Assembly (NCBI RefSeq): GCF_003788635.1
Contig: NZ_AYKH01000041.1
Span: 97,921-161,920 of the forward strand
Direction: 5' to 3'
Length of the DNA stretch: 64,000 nt
Source: Salinisphaera orenii subsp. orenii MK-B5
Lineage (GTDB): Bacteria; Pseudomonadota; Gammaproteobacteria; Nevskiales; Salinisphaeraceae
This document shows, piece after piece, positions 25,890 to 34,708 of this stretch. Both the position numbers and the translations under genes were made by a program. Numbering within the stretch: the stretch's first letter is position 1; every line of letters starts with the position of its first letter. Under the pieces are notes generated by a model. The model saw nothing but the letters and a program-made list of their open reading frames with translations, ran no database searches and was not told where the DNA came from.

Positions 25890-26870
25890 CTAGCGCGCGG
25901 CCGCGCGCTGTTCGCTCTCGGCTGCGGGCAGGGCGCAGGCGCGATGGTCGTCGGCGATCCGGCGCAGGGCCACGCACACGCCGTGGACGACCAGGGCGGG
26001 CTGTTCGAGCTGGATGTAATGGCCGCTCTCGCCGGCCACGATATGCACCGCCTGCGGATGGCGAGCCACGAATTCGCGCTGCAGACGCCGCCAGAGCGCT
26101 TCCGAGCGTCCGCGCCGGCTGTCCGGGTCGGCGATCGGCGCGCCGCGGCTGAGCACCACCAGCGGCAGATCGGGCAGCGTGGCGGCGGCGACCTCGCGCT
26201 CGCTGGCGCGAAAGCCGCGCCATTCGCGGTAGACCGTGCGCATGGCGGCCGGGTTGGTGATCTGGGCCCTCGCCCGCTCGGCCGCGGCGGGCGGCAGATC
26301 CGATGGAATCTGCGGCGTGAGCGTGAACACGGCGTTGTCGCGGGGGGCGATGACCATGCCGAGCTCGCGCTCGTAGCGCTCGATTTCGTCGACCTGACTG
26401 CTGTCGACGAGCACCAGCGCGGCGACGTCGTCCGGGTTGCGCGAGGCGAACAGCTGCATGTTCCAGCCGCCGAAGGAATGCCCGACCGGCAGCCAGGGCG
26501 GCTCGATGCCGGCGCGCGCGAGCAGCGTCTCCAGTTCGTCGACGATGGTCGCGCTCGTGCGCGGCGGCGGGCCGAGCTCGCTGTCGCCGTAGCCGGCCCG
26601 GTCGTAGCGGCACACCCGCGTCATCGTCGCCAGCCCCGGCATCACGCGGGTCCACACCAGCGAGCTGTCGCCCAGGCCGGCGTCGAGGATCACGGTCGGC
26701 TCGCCGTGACCGGTGCAGACAATGTGCATGGTGCGGCCGTCGATGCGCACCCGTCGGCTCTCGCCAGCGGCAAGCTCCGCCGCAGCGTGGGCGCTCGCAG
26801 CGATCAGCGCACAGGCCAGTGCCGCCGCGAGCAGGCGGCGGATGCGTCCGGATCCCCACAGTCGGTCCAT
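25890..26870 (-). CDS. Exported alpha/beta hydrolase
   Basis: A 326-residue alpha/beta-hydrolase with a signal peptide (RRLLAAALACALIAASAHA). The fold landmarks are VILDAGLGDSS (oxyanion strand), YDRAGYGDSE, the nucleophile elbow PVGHSFGGWN with the catalytic Ser, LVLVDSS with a probable acidic residue later, and the C-terminal GESGHYIQL carrying the catalytic His. It resembles periplasmic esterase/lipase-like hydrolases; no specific substrate can be named. It converges with the MaoC pair, ending 15 bp past them. The ATG at 26870 was preferred over the codon 12 triplets upstream because the signal peptide follows directly. Confidence 0.88.
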   Translation of the reverse strand: MDRLWGSGRIRRLLAAALACALIAASAHAAAELAAGESRRVRIDGRTMHIVCTGHGEPTVILDAGLGDSSLVWTRVMPGLATMTRVCRYDRAGYGDSELGPPPRTSATIVDELETLLARAGIEPPWLPVGHSFGGWNMQLFASRNPDDVAALVLVDSSQVDEIERYERELGMVIAPRDNAVFTLTPQIPSDLPPAAAERARAQITNPAAMRTVYREWRGFRASEREVAAATLPDLPLVVLSRGAPIADPDSRRGRSEALWRRLQREFVARHPQAVHIVAGESGHYIQLEQPALVVHGVCVALRRIADDHRACALPAAESEQRAAAR

Positions 26871-26967
26871 GCGGATGCCCCCGTGCGATCGGCCTGTGGC
26901 ACACACTGGGAGTGTACGCCAGCCGTCGCCGGTGGATGCGGCCGCGCCGAAGCGGGGCGGCGCGGTG

Positions 26968-28065
26968 CTACTGGCGGTGCCCCTCGCCGAGGTAGTCGTT
27001 CGAACTCATCTCGTGCAGGCGGCTGGCGGTGCGCTCGAATTCGAAGGTCAGCCGCGTGCCGGCGTAGAGATCGTCGGGGCGCGCCTGGGCGGTGCAGAAC
27101 AGTTTGACGCGGCGGTCGTAGAATTCGTCGACGGCGTTGATGAAGCGCCGGGCGGCGTTGTTGTCGTCGTCGTCGAAGACCGGCACGCCGGAGAGCATGA
27201 TGGTGTGGAACTCGCGCGCCAGCTCGATGTAGTCGTTGGCCGAACGGCTGCCGCGGCACAGATCCTCGAAGTCGAACCAGGCGACGCCGTCCGTGCGCCG
27301 GCGGACCGGGATCTTGCGTCCGAGCACCTTGACGTTGCCGCCGGTGGCGATCGCGCCCGTGGCCAACCGCTCGAAGTGGCGGTCGAGCACCGCATCGGCC
27401 GCCTCGCCGGGCGGCGTCTGATAGGTCGCCGAGGCCTCGATGTGATCCAGCCGGTAGTCGGTGCCGTCGGCCAGGTGCAGGACCTCGCAGTGCTGCTTGA
27501 TGCCCTCGATGGCGGGCATGAAGCGCTCGCGCTGCAGACCGCCGGCGTAGAGATCGTCGGGGGCGATGTTGGAGGTCGTCACCAGCGTCACGCCGCGCTT
27601 GAACAGGGCCTCGGTCAGGCGCGCCAGGATCATGGCGTCGGCCACGTCGGAGACGAAGAACTCGTCGAAGCAGAGCACGCGGTCGGCCGACCATTCCTTG
27701 GCGATCAGCTTGAGCGGATCCGACTGGTTGGCGTAGCGCTTGCGCGCTTCGTGAACCTTGGCCATGAAGCGGTGGAAATGCAGCCGGCTCTTCTCCTCGA
27801 AGGGCAGCGACTCGTAGAAGCAGTCCATCAGCCAGGTCTTGCCGCGGCCGACACCGCCCCAGAGATAGAGGCCGGTGACCGGCTGCCGGCGGCTGCGGCC
27901 GAACAGGCTGCGCTGGGTCGGATGGGCGACCAGCTCGTCGTGGATGCGCTGGAGCGCGTCCACCGCCTGCGCCTGCGCGGGATCGCGGACGAGCTCGCCG
28001 CGCGCGACGTCGGCCTCGTAGCGCGCGCGCGGGCCGTCGGGGCTGGCTGCACCGTCTGCTGACAT
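26968..28065 (-). CDS. zapE: ZapE-like cell division ATPase (AFG1 family)
   Basis: A 365-residue P-loop ATPase with Walker A GGVGRGKTWLMD (about 66-77), Walker B RVLCFDEFFVSD and the sensor TTSNIAPDDLY, all characteristic of ZapE/Afg1. In E. coli ZapE binds FtsZ and influences the Z-ring when oxygen is low or heat is high. Length and motifs fit the family. The start at MSADGAAS was chosen over the longer frame because that frame runs into the divergent xerD promoter region; only about 43 bases separate the two starts. Confidence 0.93.
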   Translation of the reverse strand: MSADGAASPDGPRARYEADVARGELVRDPAQAQAVDALQRIHDELVAHPTQRSLFGRSRRQPVTGLYLWGGVGRGKTWLMDCFYESLPFEEKSRLHFHRFMAKVHEARKRYANQSDPLKLIAKEWSADRVLCFDEFFVSDVADAMILARLTEALFKRGVTLVTTSNIAPDDLYAGGLQRERFMPAIEGIKQHCEVLHLADGTDYRLDHIEASATYQTPPGEAADAVLDRHFERLATGAIATGGNVKVLGRKIPVRRRTDGVAWFDFEDLCRGSRSANDYIELAREFHTIMLSGVPVFDDDDNNAARRFINAVDEFYDRRVKLFCTAQARPDDLYAGTRLTFEFERTASRLHEMSSNDYLGEGHRQ

Positions 28066-28108
28066 GGAGAATCTCGCGTGGAAATACCCGTCAGTATACG
28101 CTCGCGCC

Positions 28109-29026
28109 ATGGCCGCCATCGACGCACTGCCGGAGCCCATCGCGGGCGAGATCGAATGCTTTCTTGACGGCCTGTGGGCCGAGCGCGGCCTGTCCGACGC
28201 GACCCTGGCGGCCTATCGCAACGACCTCGCGCGGCTGGCGGGCTGGCTCGTGGCCCAGGGCCACGACAGCCTGCTGGCGGCCGGCCGGAGTGAACTGCAG
28301 GCCTATCTCGCCGCCCGCAATACGCCCGGCTCGAGCCCGCGCAGTGCCGCGCGGCTGCTGTCGAGCCTGCGCCAGTTCTATCGCTACCAGCGCCGCGCCG
28401 GCGCCATCGATACCGATCCGACCGCGCTGATCCCGAGCCCCGCGCAGGGGCGGCGGCTGCCGGCCACGCTCACCGAGGCCGACGTCGAGGCGCTGCTGGC
28501 CGCGCCGGCGACGGATACCGATCTCGGCCTGCGCGACCGCGCCATGCTGGAGCTGATGTATGCCGCCGGCCTGCGCGTGTCCGAGCTGGTCGGGGCGAGC
28601 CGCGCGCAGGTCAATCTGCGCCAGGGCGTGATCCGGGTCACGGGCAAGGGCGGGCGCGAGCGGCTGGTGCCGATCGGTGAAGCCGCGGTCGACTGGATCG
28701 AGCGCTATCTGCGCCAGGCGCGGCCGCAGCTGTTGGACACGGCCCGCTCGGACGCCCTGTTCGTGACCGGCCGCGGGGGCGGCATGACGCGCCAGAACGT
28801 CTGGCACCGCATCCGCCGCCACGCCGCGAGCGCCGGCATCCGCGCCGACGTCTCGCCGCACGGTCTGCGGCACGCCTTCGCCACCCACCTGCTCAACCAC
28901 GGCGCGGATCTGCGCGCGGTGCAGATGCTGCTGGGGCACGCCGATCTGTCGACCACGCAGATCTACACCCACGTCGCCCGGGCGCGGCTTGCCGCGCTGC
29001 ACGCGTCGCATCATCCGCGAGGCTGA
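28109..29026 (+). CDS. xerD: Site-specific tyrosine recombinase XerD
   Basis: A 305-residue tyrosine recombinase that, with XerC, resolves chromosome dimers at dif. It has an N-terminal SAM-like core-binding domain and the catalytic set: Arg in AAGLRVSEL, Lys in TGKGGRER, HGLRHAFATHLLNHGADLR, GHADLSTTQIYTHV with the Tyr nucleophile. The LNHGADLRAVQMLLGHADLS run is typical of XerD rather than XerC. The start is placed at MAAIDALPE because the upstream codons are out of the family's range. It is followed 3 bp later by the CYTH gene. Confidence 0.93.
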   Translation: MAAIDALPEPIAGEIECFLDGLWAERGLSDATLAAYRNDLARLAGWLVAQGHDSLLAAGRSELQAYLAARNTPGSSPRSAARLLSSLRQFYRYQRRAGAIDTDPTALIPSPAQGRRLPATLTEADVEALLAAPATDTDLGLRDRAMLELMYAAGLRVSELVGASRAQVNLRQGVIRVTGKGGRERLVPIGEAAVDWIERYLRQARPQLLDTARSDALFVTGRGGGMTRQNVWHRIRRHAASAGIRADVSPHGLRHAFATHLLNHGADLRAVQMLLGHADLSTTQIYTHVARARLAALHASHHPRG

Positions 29027-29029
29027 GAC

Positions 29030-29545
29030 GTGGCCCGGAACATCGAGCTCAAGGCGGCGGTGGCCGATGTCCGCGCCCTGCATCGGCGCGCCGCGGAATG
29101 CGCCGGATCCGCCGGCACCGTCATCGACCAGGACGACACCTTCTTCGCCTGTGCCCACGGTCGCCTGAAGCTGCGCGCCTTCGGCGACGGCACTGGCGAA
29201 CTCATCGCCTACGAGCGCCCGGACGCCGCGGGACCGACGCTGTCGCACTACCGCCGCACGCCCACGACCGCGCCGGCCGCGCTGCGGGCCACGCTCGCCG
29301 AGGCTCTCGGTACGGCCGGCCGGGTGGTCAAGCGGCGCACGCTCTATTGGGTCGGGCGCACCCGCGTGCATGTCGATGCCGTGGCGGGGATCGGCGACTT
29401 CATGGAGCTGGAAGTGGTCTTGGCCGAGGGCGATACCGCCGCCGACGGCGAGCGCGAAGCGGAAGCGCTCATGGCCGCGTTAGGCCTGGCCGACGCGCCG
29501 CGGATCGACTGCGCCTACGTCGACCTACTCGCGCGGCGGGGCTGA
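29030..29545 (+). CDS. CYTH-domain protein (class IV adenylate cyclase-like)
   Basis: A 171-residue protein of the CYTH fold. The N-terminus MARNIELKA carries the EL(K) acidic-basic start of the family, and further strands include DDTFFACAHGRLKLR and VDAVAGIGDFMELEVVL. Members of this branch are annotated as class IV adenylate cyclases but most are uncharacterised and may be triphosphatases or phosphatases. Translation starts at a GTG 3 bp after xerD, so it is probably co-transcribed. No cAMP-related genes are nearby. The function stays open. Confidence 0.85.
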   Translation: MARNIELKAAVADVRALHRRAAECAGSAGTVIDQDDTFFACAHGRLKLRAFGDGTGELIAYERPDAAGPTLSHYRRTPTTAPAALRATLAEALGTAGRVVKRRTLYWVGRTRVHVDAVAGIGDFMELEVVLAEGDTAADGEREAEALMAALGLADAPRIDCAYVDLLARRG

Positions 29546-29552
29546 GGCGGGC

Positions 29553-29876
29553 TCAGCGCTCCAGCAATTCCTTCTTGTTGGGCTTGTCCGCCCATTCGTC
29601 GGCGTCCGCGGGCGCGTCCTTGATCTCGGTGATCACCGGCCACTTCGCCGCGAGTTCGGCGTTGAGTTCGAGAAACTCGGCCTGATCCTCGGGCAGGTCG
29701 TCCTCGGAGACGATGGCCTCCACCGGGCACTCGGGCTCGCATAGGGTGCAGTCGATGCACTCCTCCGGGTCGATCGCCAGGAAGTTCGGGCCCTCATGGA
29801 AACAATCGACCGGGCAGACCTCGACGCAGTCGGTGTATTTGCACTTGATGCAGTTTTCGGTGACGACGAAGGTCAT
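29553..29876 (-). CDS. fdxA: Seven-iron ferredoxin FdxA
   Basis: A 107-residue ferredoxin of the Azotobacter FdI type. The N-terminus has [17 protein letters not shown], giving the ligands of a [3Fe-4S] and part of a [4Fe-4S] cluster, and a second [12 protein letters not shown] set follows at about residue 40. The C-terminal 45 residues ([15 protein letters not shown]) are the usual tail of the family. It is a low-potential electron carrier in the cytosol. The ATG at MTFVVTENC fits all homologues. It converges with the CYTH gene, ending 7 bp past it. Confidence 0.94.
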   Translation of the reverse strand: MTFVVTENCIKCKYTDCVEVCPVDCFHEGPNFLAIDPEECIDCTLCEPECPVEAIVSEDDLPEDQAEFLELNAELAAKWPVITEIKDAPADADEWADKPNKKELLER

Positions 29877-29917
29877 CGCTGACGGCCTCGTAAGCAAGCT
29901 TTCGTTAGCCGCCTAGT

Positions 29918-30517
29918 CTAACACCCGTCGTCGTGCCCGGTCGGTTCGCGGTCGAGCGCCATGGCCCGCCAGTCTGCAGCGCCCAGGGACTCCACGTGCA
30001 GGCCGAAGTGCCCGCGGGCGCGGTCCGCGAAGTAGCGTTCCAGCGTGCGGTGGATGGTGGGAAAGGCCAGCTGCGGCCAGTCGATCTCGTCTTCGCGCTG
30101 GAGGGTCACGTAGGCGCTCTCCGGGCCCGCGGCGAAGTGCTCGCCGACCAGTCGCGCGCGATAGAAGATGTGCACCTGACCGATGTGGGTGACGTCGAGC
30201 ATGGCGAACAGCTTGACGTCGGCGACCTCGGCGCAGGCTTCCTCGCGGGTCTCGCGCGCCGCGCCGTCGGGCGTGGTTTCGCCGAGTTCCAGAAAGCCGG
30301 CCGGCAGGGTCCAGAAGCCGAGCCGCGGCTCGATCGCGCGCCGGCACATGAGGATCGCGCCCTCGTGCTCGACGATGCAGCCGACCACGTTGCGCGGATT
30401 CTCGTAGAAGATGTCGCCGGTCGCTGTGCAGACGGCGCGCTCGCGGTCGTCGCCGGTCGGGATGCGGTACTCGACGGGGGCACCGCAGTCGGGGCAGAAG
30501 CGCATGGCCTTGGGCAT
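29918..30517 (-). CDS. Nudix hydrolase with degenerate zinc ribbon
   Basis: A 199-residue Nudix protein. The Nudix box GFLELGETTPDGAARETREE with the following ACAEV is complete, so it can bind metal and cleave a nucleoside diphosphate linked to another group. The N-terminus keeps CPDC of the zinc ribbon usual in this group, but the second Cys pair is reduced to one, VCTATG where relatives have C-x2-C. The ribbon is therefore probably weakened. Start alternatives are the ATG here (MPKAMRF) or the one at 30505, preceded by AAGG. It is divergent from ppc. The substrate is unknown; NudC-like NADH activity is not implied. Confidence 0.85.
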   Translation of the reverse strand: MPKAMRFCPDCGAPVEYRIPTGDDRERAVCTATGDIFYENPRNVVGCIVEHEGAILMCRRAIEPRLGFWTLPAGFLELGETTPDGAARETREEACAEVADVKLFAMLDVTHIGQVHIFYRARLVGEHFAAGPESAYVTLQREDEIDWPQLAFPTIHRTLERYFADRARGHFGLHVESLGAADWRAMALDREPTGHDDGC

Positions 30518-30553
30518 CCGCACAGGTTAGCAGACCACGAACGGCGCGCCGGG

Positions 30554-30564
30554 CTTGCTATGCT
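30554..30564 (+). promoter_or_regulatory. Probable extended -10 promoter element for ppc
   Basis: The sequence TTGCTATGCT, with TATGCT at 30559-30564 preceded by TG-C, matches an extended -10 box about 32 bases before the ppc ATG. No good -35 hexamer is visible upstream, which extended -10 promoters can lack. Confidence 0.35.
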
Positions 30565-30596
30565 TTCGGCACGACGCTTGCAAGCCTTGAAAACCC

Positions 30597-33386
30597 ATGA
30601 ATCCGGTCATCAACGAGAAGCATCCGGCCATGAGCGATACCGACCAGGCCGAGCACGATCAGGCCCTGCGGGCGCAGGTCCGGGCCGCCGGGGCGCTGCT
30701 CGGCGACGTCCTGCGCGCCCAGGCCACCGACGGCGTGTTCGACACCGTGGAGACCCTGCGGCGCGGCTACATCGACCTGCGCGAGGCCGAGGATCCCGAG
30801 CGGCGCGCCGAGCTGCAGCGACTGGTGGAGTCGCTGCCGCCGGAGACCATGACCGAGGTCACCCGCGCCTTCGCGATCTACTTCAATCTGGCCAACCTGC
30901 TCGAGGAGCTGCACGCCCACCGCACGCGGCGGGCGCTGGCCGAGCGGGACAGTCCGCAGTGGGTCGGGTCGTTCAACCGCAGCATCGGCGCGCTGGCCGA
31001 GGCCGGGCTGGATCGCGAGGCGGTGCTCGAGCGGCTGGCGCCGCTGTCGTTCGTGCCGGTGTTCACCGCGCACCCGACCGAGGCCAAGCCGCGGGCGGTG
31101 CTGGACGCGCTGCGGCGTCTGTTCGAGTGGTTCCACGAGCTGTCCTTCGGTCAGCCGGACGACGCCCGCCGGGCCGCGATCGAAGAGCACATCCGCCAGA
31201 ACATCCAGGTGCTCTGGAAGACCGAGGAGGTGCGCGGCTCGCGGCCGACGGTGGCCGACGAGATCCGCAACGGGCTGTACTACTTCCGCGCCTCGCTGTT
31301 CGAGGCGGTGCCGCGGATCTACCGCAATCTGGAGCGGGCCCTGGCCAACCACTACGGCGACGGCCCCGAGCCGCCGCCGGTGCTGACGTTCGGTTCCTGG
31401 ATCGGCGGCGACCGCGACGGCAATCCGTACGTGACCGCGCGCGAGACCCGCTACGCCCTGCGCATGCAGGCGCGCGAGGTGCTGTCCGAGTATCTGCGCC
31501 GGATCGACACGCTGGCCAGCCGCCTGTCGTTCTCGGCGCGCTGGTGCACGCCCAGCGATGAATTCTGGCAACGGCTGGAGGCCGAGGAACGCCTGATCGC
31601 CGCACACACCGGCGCCCGCGCCGAGCGCTTCGCCGCCGAGCCCTATCGGCGCAAGCTCTATCTCATGCGCCAGCGCATCGCCGCGATGGTGGATCAGCTC
31701 CAGACCGAGCTGCGCCTGCGCGCCGAGCGCAGCGAACGCAGCGCGCTGGCCTATCCCGACGCGGCGGCGCTGCTCGACGAGATCCGGGTCATGCGCGAGT
31801 CGCTGATCGGCCACGGCGACCGCTCGATCGCGGACGATGGCATCAAGGATCTTCAGCGTCTGGTCGAGACCTTCGGCTTCCATCTCGCTCGGCTGGATCT
31901 GCGCGAGGAATCCACCCGCCACACCGAGTGCGTGGACGAGCTCCTGCGCGGGCTCGGTGTCGCCGACGATTACGCCGAGCGCGACGACGACGCGCGGGTG
32001 GCGCTGCTCACCGCCGAACTCGAGCGCGAGCGGGCGCCGCGCATCGACCGGGTGGACGTGTCCGGCCCGGTCTCGGACACGCTGGCCAGCCTCGCGGTGG
32101 TGCGCGAGTTCTCGCGCACGCTCGGCACGGACGTGTTCGGCAGCTACGTCATCTCCATGACCCACAGCGTGTCCGACGTGCTCGCCCTGCTGTGGCTGAT
32201 GCGCGTGACCGGCGTCTACGAGCCCGGTCAGGAGACCCCGCCGCCCCTGGCGATCGCACCGCTGTTCGAGACCGTGGCCGATCTGGAACACATCGAGCCG
32301 GTGCTCGACGCGCTGCTCGCGCATCCGGCCTATCGCGATTTCCTCGCCGCGGGGACGCGCATGCGCCAGGAGGTCATGCTCGGCTACTCGGACTCCTGCA
32401 AGGACGGCGGCATCATGACCTCGCGCTGGCAGCTCTACCGCGCCCAGCAGCTGGCGGTCGCGGTCTGCGAGCGTCACGACGCCGATTGCGTGCTGTTCCA
32501 CGGCCGCGGCGGCACCGTCGGCCGCGGCGGCGGGCCGACCCATCAGGCGATCGTCTCGCAGCCGCCGAACACGGTGCGCTCGCACATCAAGTTTACCGAG
32601 CAGGGCGAGATGATCTTCGCCAAGTACAGCAACAAGGAGACCGCGGTCCACGAATTGACGCTCGGCATCACCGGCACGCTCGAGGCCAGCGGGCCGCAGA
32701 ACGCCGACGCCGATCATTCGGAGGTGGCAGGACAGCTCGCCGATGCCGGCGAGCGCCGTTACCGGGCACTCACCGAACGGACCGACGGCTTCTTCGACTA
32801 CTTCCAGTCGGCCACGCCCACCGCCGAGATCAGCGCGCTGAACATCGGCTCGCGCCCGGGCTCGCGGCCGGCCTCCGGCACGCCCAGCAAGGACTCGATC
32901 CGGGCCATCTCCTGGGTGTTCGCCTGGGCGCAGTCGCGCCATACGCTGCCGGGCTGGCTCGGCATGGGCGCGGCGCTCTCGGAGTCGGGCGTGGACGTCG
33001 AGACGCTGCGCCGGCTCTATCGCGAATGGCCGTATTTCGCGACCATCGTTGACAGCGTGCAGATGTCGCTGGCCAAGGCCGACATGCGCATCGCCGCGAC
33101 CTATGCCGCGCTGGCGGGACCGCATCAGCCGGTCTTCGACGCCATCCGGGCCGAGTACGAGCGCGCGGTCGACGGCGTGCTCGCGATCACGGGCGAAGCC
33201 GAGTTGCTGGACGACGACACCGTGCTCAAGCGCTCGCTCGACCGGCGGCGCCCGTATCTCGACCCGCTCAATCACATCCAGATCGTGGCGCTCAAGCGCT
33301 ATCGCGAGGCCGGCGACCGCGTCTGGCTGGACCCGGTTCTGCGCTCGATCAACGCCATCGCGGCGGGCATGCGCAATACGGGCTGA
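30597..33386 (+). CDS. ppc: Phosphoenolpyruvate carboxylase
   Basis: A 929-residue enzyme that makes oxaloacetate from PEP and bicarbonate, replenishing the citric acid cycle. Catalytic motifs are all present: FTAHPTEAKPR (active His region), GYSDSCKDGG, FHGRGGTVGRGGGP with the mobile-loop Arg, and the C-terminal AAGMRNTG. The length is slightly above the E. coli enzyme (883). The start could be the first ATG or MSDTDQ at 30630; the first has no strong ribosome site. It is transcribed divergently from the Nudix gene and appears monocistronic. Confidence 0.96.
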   Translation: MNPVINEKHPAMSDTDQAEHDQALRAQVRAAGALLGDVLRAQATDGVFDTVETLRRGYIDLREAEDPERRAELQRLVESLPPETMTEVTRAFAIYFNLANLLEELHAHRTRRALAERDSPQWVGSFNRSIGALAEAGLDREAVLERLAPLSFVPVFTAHPTEAKPRAVLDALRRLFEWFHELSFGQPDDARRAAIEEHIRQNIQVLWKTEEVRGSRPTVADEIRNGLYYFRASLFEAVPRIYRNLERALANHYGDGPEPPPVLTFGSWIGGDRDGNPYVTARETRYALRMQAREVLSEYLRRIDTLASRLSFSARWCTPSDEFWQRLEAEERLIAAHTGARAERFAAEPYRRKLYLMRQRIAAMVDQLQTELRLRAERSERSALAYPDAAALLDEIRVMRESLIGHGDRSIADDGIKDLQRLVETFGFHLARLDLREESTRHTECVDELLRGLGVADDYAERDDDARVALLTAELERERAPRIDRVDVSGPVSDTLASLAVVREFSRTLGTDVFGSYVISMTHSVSDVLALLWLMRVTGVYEPGQETPPPLAIAPLFETVADLEHIEPVLDALLAHPAYRDFLAAGTRMRQEVMLGYSDSCKDGGIMTSRWQLYRAQQLAVAVCERHDADCVLFHGRGGTVGRGGGPTHQAIVSQPPNTVRSHIKFTEQGEMIFAKYSNKETAVHELTLGITGTLEASGPQNADADHSEVAGQLADAGERRYRALTERTDGFFDYFQSATPTAEISALNIGSRPGSRPASGTPSKDSIRAISWVFAWAQSRHTLPGWLGMGAALSESGVDVETLRRLYREWPYFATIVDSVQMSLAKADMRIAATYAALAGPHQPVFDAIRAEYERAVDGVLAITGEAELLDDDTVLKRSLDRRRPYLDPLNHIQIVALKRYREAGDRVWLDPVLRSINAIAAGMRNTG

Positions 33387-33562
33387 GGCTTGGTGGAAGA
33401 AGCGATGCGACGAATCGGCTGAAACGGCGGAGTCGGCGCGCGCTCGCCGCGGCCCCGGGTGGGCTCGGCGGCAAGGCGCCGGCCGGCGCTGAGTCTGCGC
33501 TGAGTCGGCCCGGCGCGCGCTGTTATCCTTGGTCGCATCAATCGAACAGCAAGGATGTATTC

Positions 33563-33949
33563 ATGGCCGCCAACGACATGCCGGAAATCCAGATCGACGC
33601 CGACAACATGTACCGGGAGGAGTCCTTCTCGGACCTGAAGGTCGGCAGCATCCGGAAACTGATCCCGGTCACCCGCGAGGGCGAGGACGACAGCTCGCGC
33701 GATGTCCGCTACGAGGGCTCGGCCAGCCTGATGACGCCGGCCGGCAACCTGCCGCTGTCCTTCGAACTCGAGGCGGACACCCTCTCGGGTGCGATCGACA
33801 AGTTCCCCGACGCCGTGAACGCCGCCGCCGAGCGTGCGATCGAGGAACTCAAGGAGATGCAGCGCCAGCAGAGCCAGCAGATCCAGGTGCCGGGCCAGGG
33901 CGGCTACGGTCAGGGTGGCGGCCAGGGCGGAGGCCAGATTCAGCTCTAA
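33563..33949 (+). CDS. Small acidic protein of unknown function with Gly/Gln-rich tail
   Basis: I do not recognise this 128-residue protein. There is no signal peptide or membrane helix. Residues 1-80 look like a compact beta-rich domain (SDLKVGSIRKLIPVT, then ASLMTPAGNLPLSFELEAD), followed by a helix AAERAIEELKEMQRQQSQQ and a low-complexity tail of GQGGYGQGGGQ repeats. GC skew and third-position use look coding. It is preceded by AAGGATG about ten bases before the ATG and followed by a hairpin near 33960-33983. It stands alone between ppc and a repeat. Possible roles such as a cytosolic chaperone or RNA-binding factor are speculation. Confidence 0.75.
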   Translation: MAANDMPEIQIDADNMYREESFSDLKVGSIRKLIPVTREGEDDSSRDVRYEGSASLMTPAGNLPLSFELEADTLSGAIDKFPDAVNAAAERAIEELKEMQRQQSQQIQVPGQGGYGQGGGQGGGQIQL

Positions 33950-34189
33950 CCGGTCAACGGGCCCGGCGACGGCGCCGGGCCGCCGATTCCCGGTTCGCCC
34001 GGGTCGAGGCGTCGCGCGGTGCTGCGTCGACAATGCCGGGCACTGTCCGGGACGCGGTCCGTCCGGCGCTCGGCCAGTCGCGTGATACGGCGGATGTCGG
34101 GCGACGGCGCCATGCGCCCATCCATCGCAGGCACGAATCGCGTGACGACCGTTCGCGCCGTGGGCGCGGGCGTTGCTCGGCCCGTCGAT
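33950..34189. other. Gene-free interval with a GC hairpin after the small protein gene
   Basis: Directly after the stop, GGCCCGGC and GCCGGGCC form a strong hairpin with a short loop at about 33960-33982, but no T-run follows, so termination is doubtful. The rest of the interval shows only short shadow frames. It leads into the dispersed repeat copy B. Confidence 0.4.
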
Positions 34190-34440
34190 ATGTCTGCGAA
34201 CGCCGCGCCGGGCAGCGCACATCGTGTTCTTGGACGCGCGAGTCGTCCATCGTGGCGCGCCGTAATCGGGATTCTAATCGGGACTTGTGGCGGTGAAGAA
34301 GCCGCAGGGTGAATGGGTCGCAGGCGGCCCGATCCGTCGGGCCGAGTCCCATCGAGTCGATAACGTGCGGCGATCCTGCGTTGCCGTGCGCGGGCGCCGA
34401 GTAACGGTGTGACGCGCACTTGCGCCGCGTCTTGCTGTCA
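34190..34440 (+). repeat. Dispersed intergenic repeat, copy B (degenerate)
   Basis: This is the same orientation as copy A and inverted relative to copy C, and is the most diverged of the three. A block of about 64 bases from GAACGCCGCGCC (34198) through CGTGGCGCGCC aligns with copy C at roughly 75-80 percent by eye. The GGCGGCCC...GGGCC palindrome (34324-34342) and the TGCGTTGCC...GCGCCGAGT segment (34377-34402) are also recognisable. The first hairpin has lost its symmetry here. Confidence 0.6.
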
Positions 34441-34501
34441 ATCAGCGTTTGCCGCGGCTCGCATGACGCGTCGGCGTGCCTTGGTTGCTAGTTAGTCGGG
34501 C

Positions 34502-34708
34502 TCAGTAGTGCGGCGGCGGCCCGTCGTCGCCCTCGGGCCGCGCGCCAGCGTCGGCGAGTGCGGTCACGCGCGCTTCCAGCTCCCGGCAGCGTTCCTGCAG
34601 CGCCTCGATCTCGCGCGATTGGGCGTAGATCACGTCTCCGAGCCGCTCGATCGCCTGTTCCTGATAGGCCAGCCGGATCTCCAGCGACTCCTGTGTGTCG
34701 TCACTCAT
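34502..34708 (-). CDS. slyX: SlyX family protein
   Basis: A 68-residue coiled-coil protein matching SlyX: IRLAYQEQAIERLGDVI, helical QSREIEALQERCRELE, and the C-terminal GPPPHY common to the family. The function of SlyX is unknown. It overlaps the HIT gene upstream by 4 bp, so the two share a transcript. Confidence 0.93.
   Translation of the reverse strand: MSDDTQESLEIRLAYQEQAIERLGDVIYAQSREIEALQERCRELEARVTALADAGARPEGDDGPPPHY

Noticed and set aside
30558..33275. 905-codon open frame antisense to ppc
   Set aside because: The opposite strand carries an intact phosphoenolpyruvate carboxylase; the frame has no domain signature.
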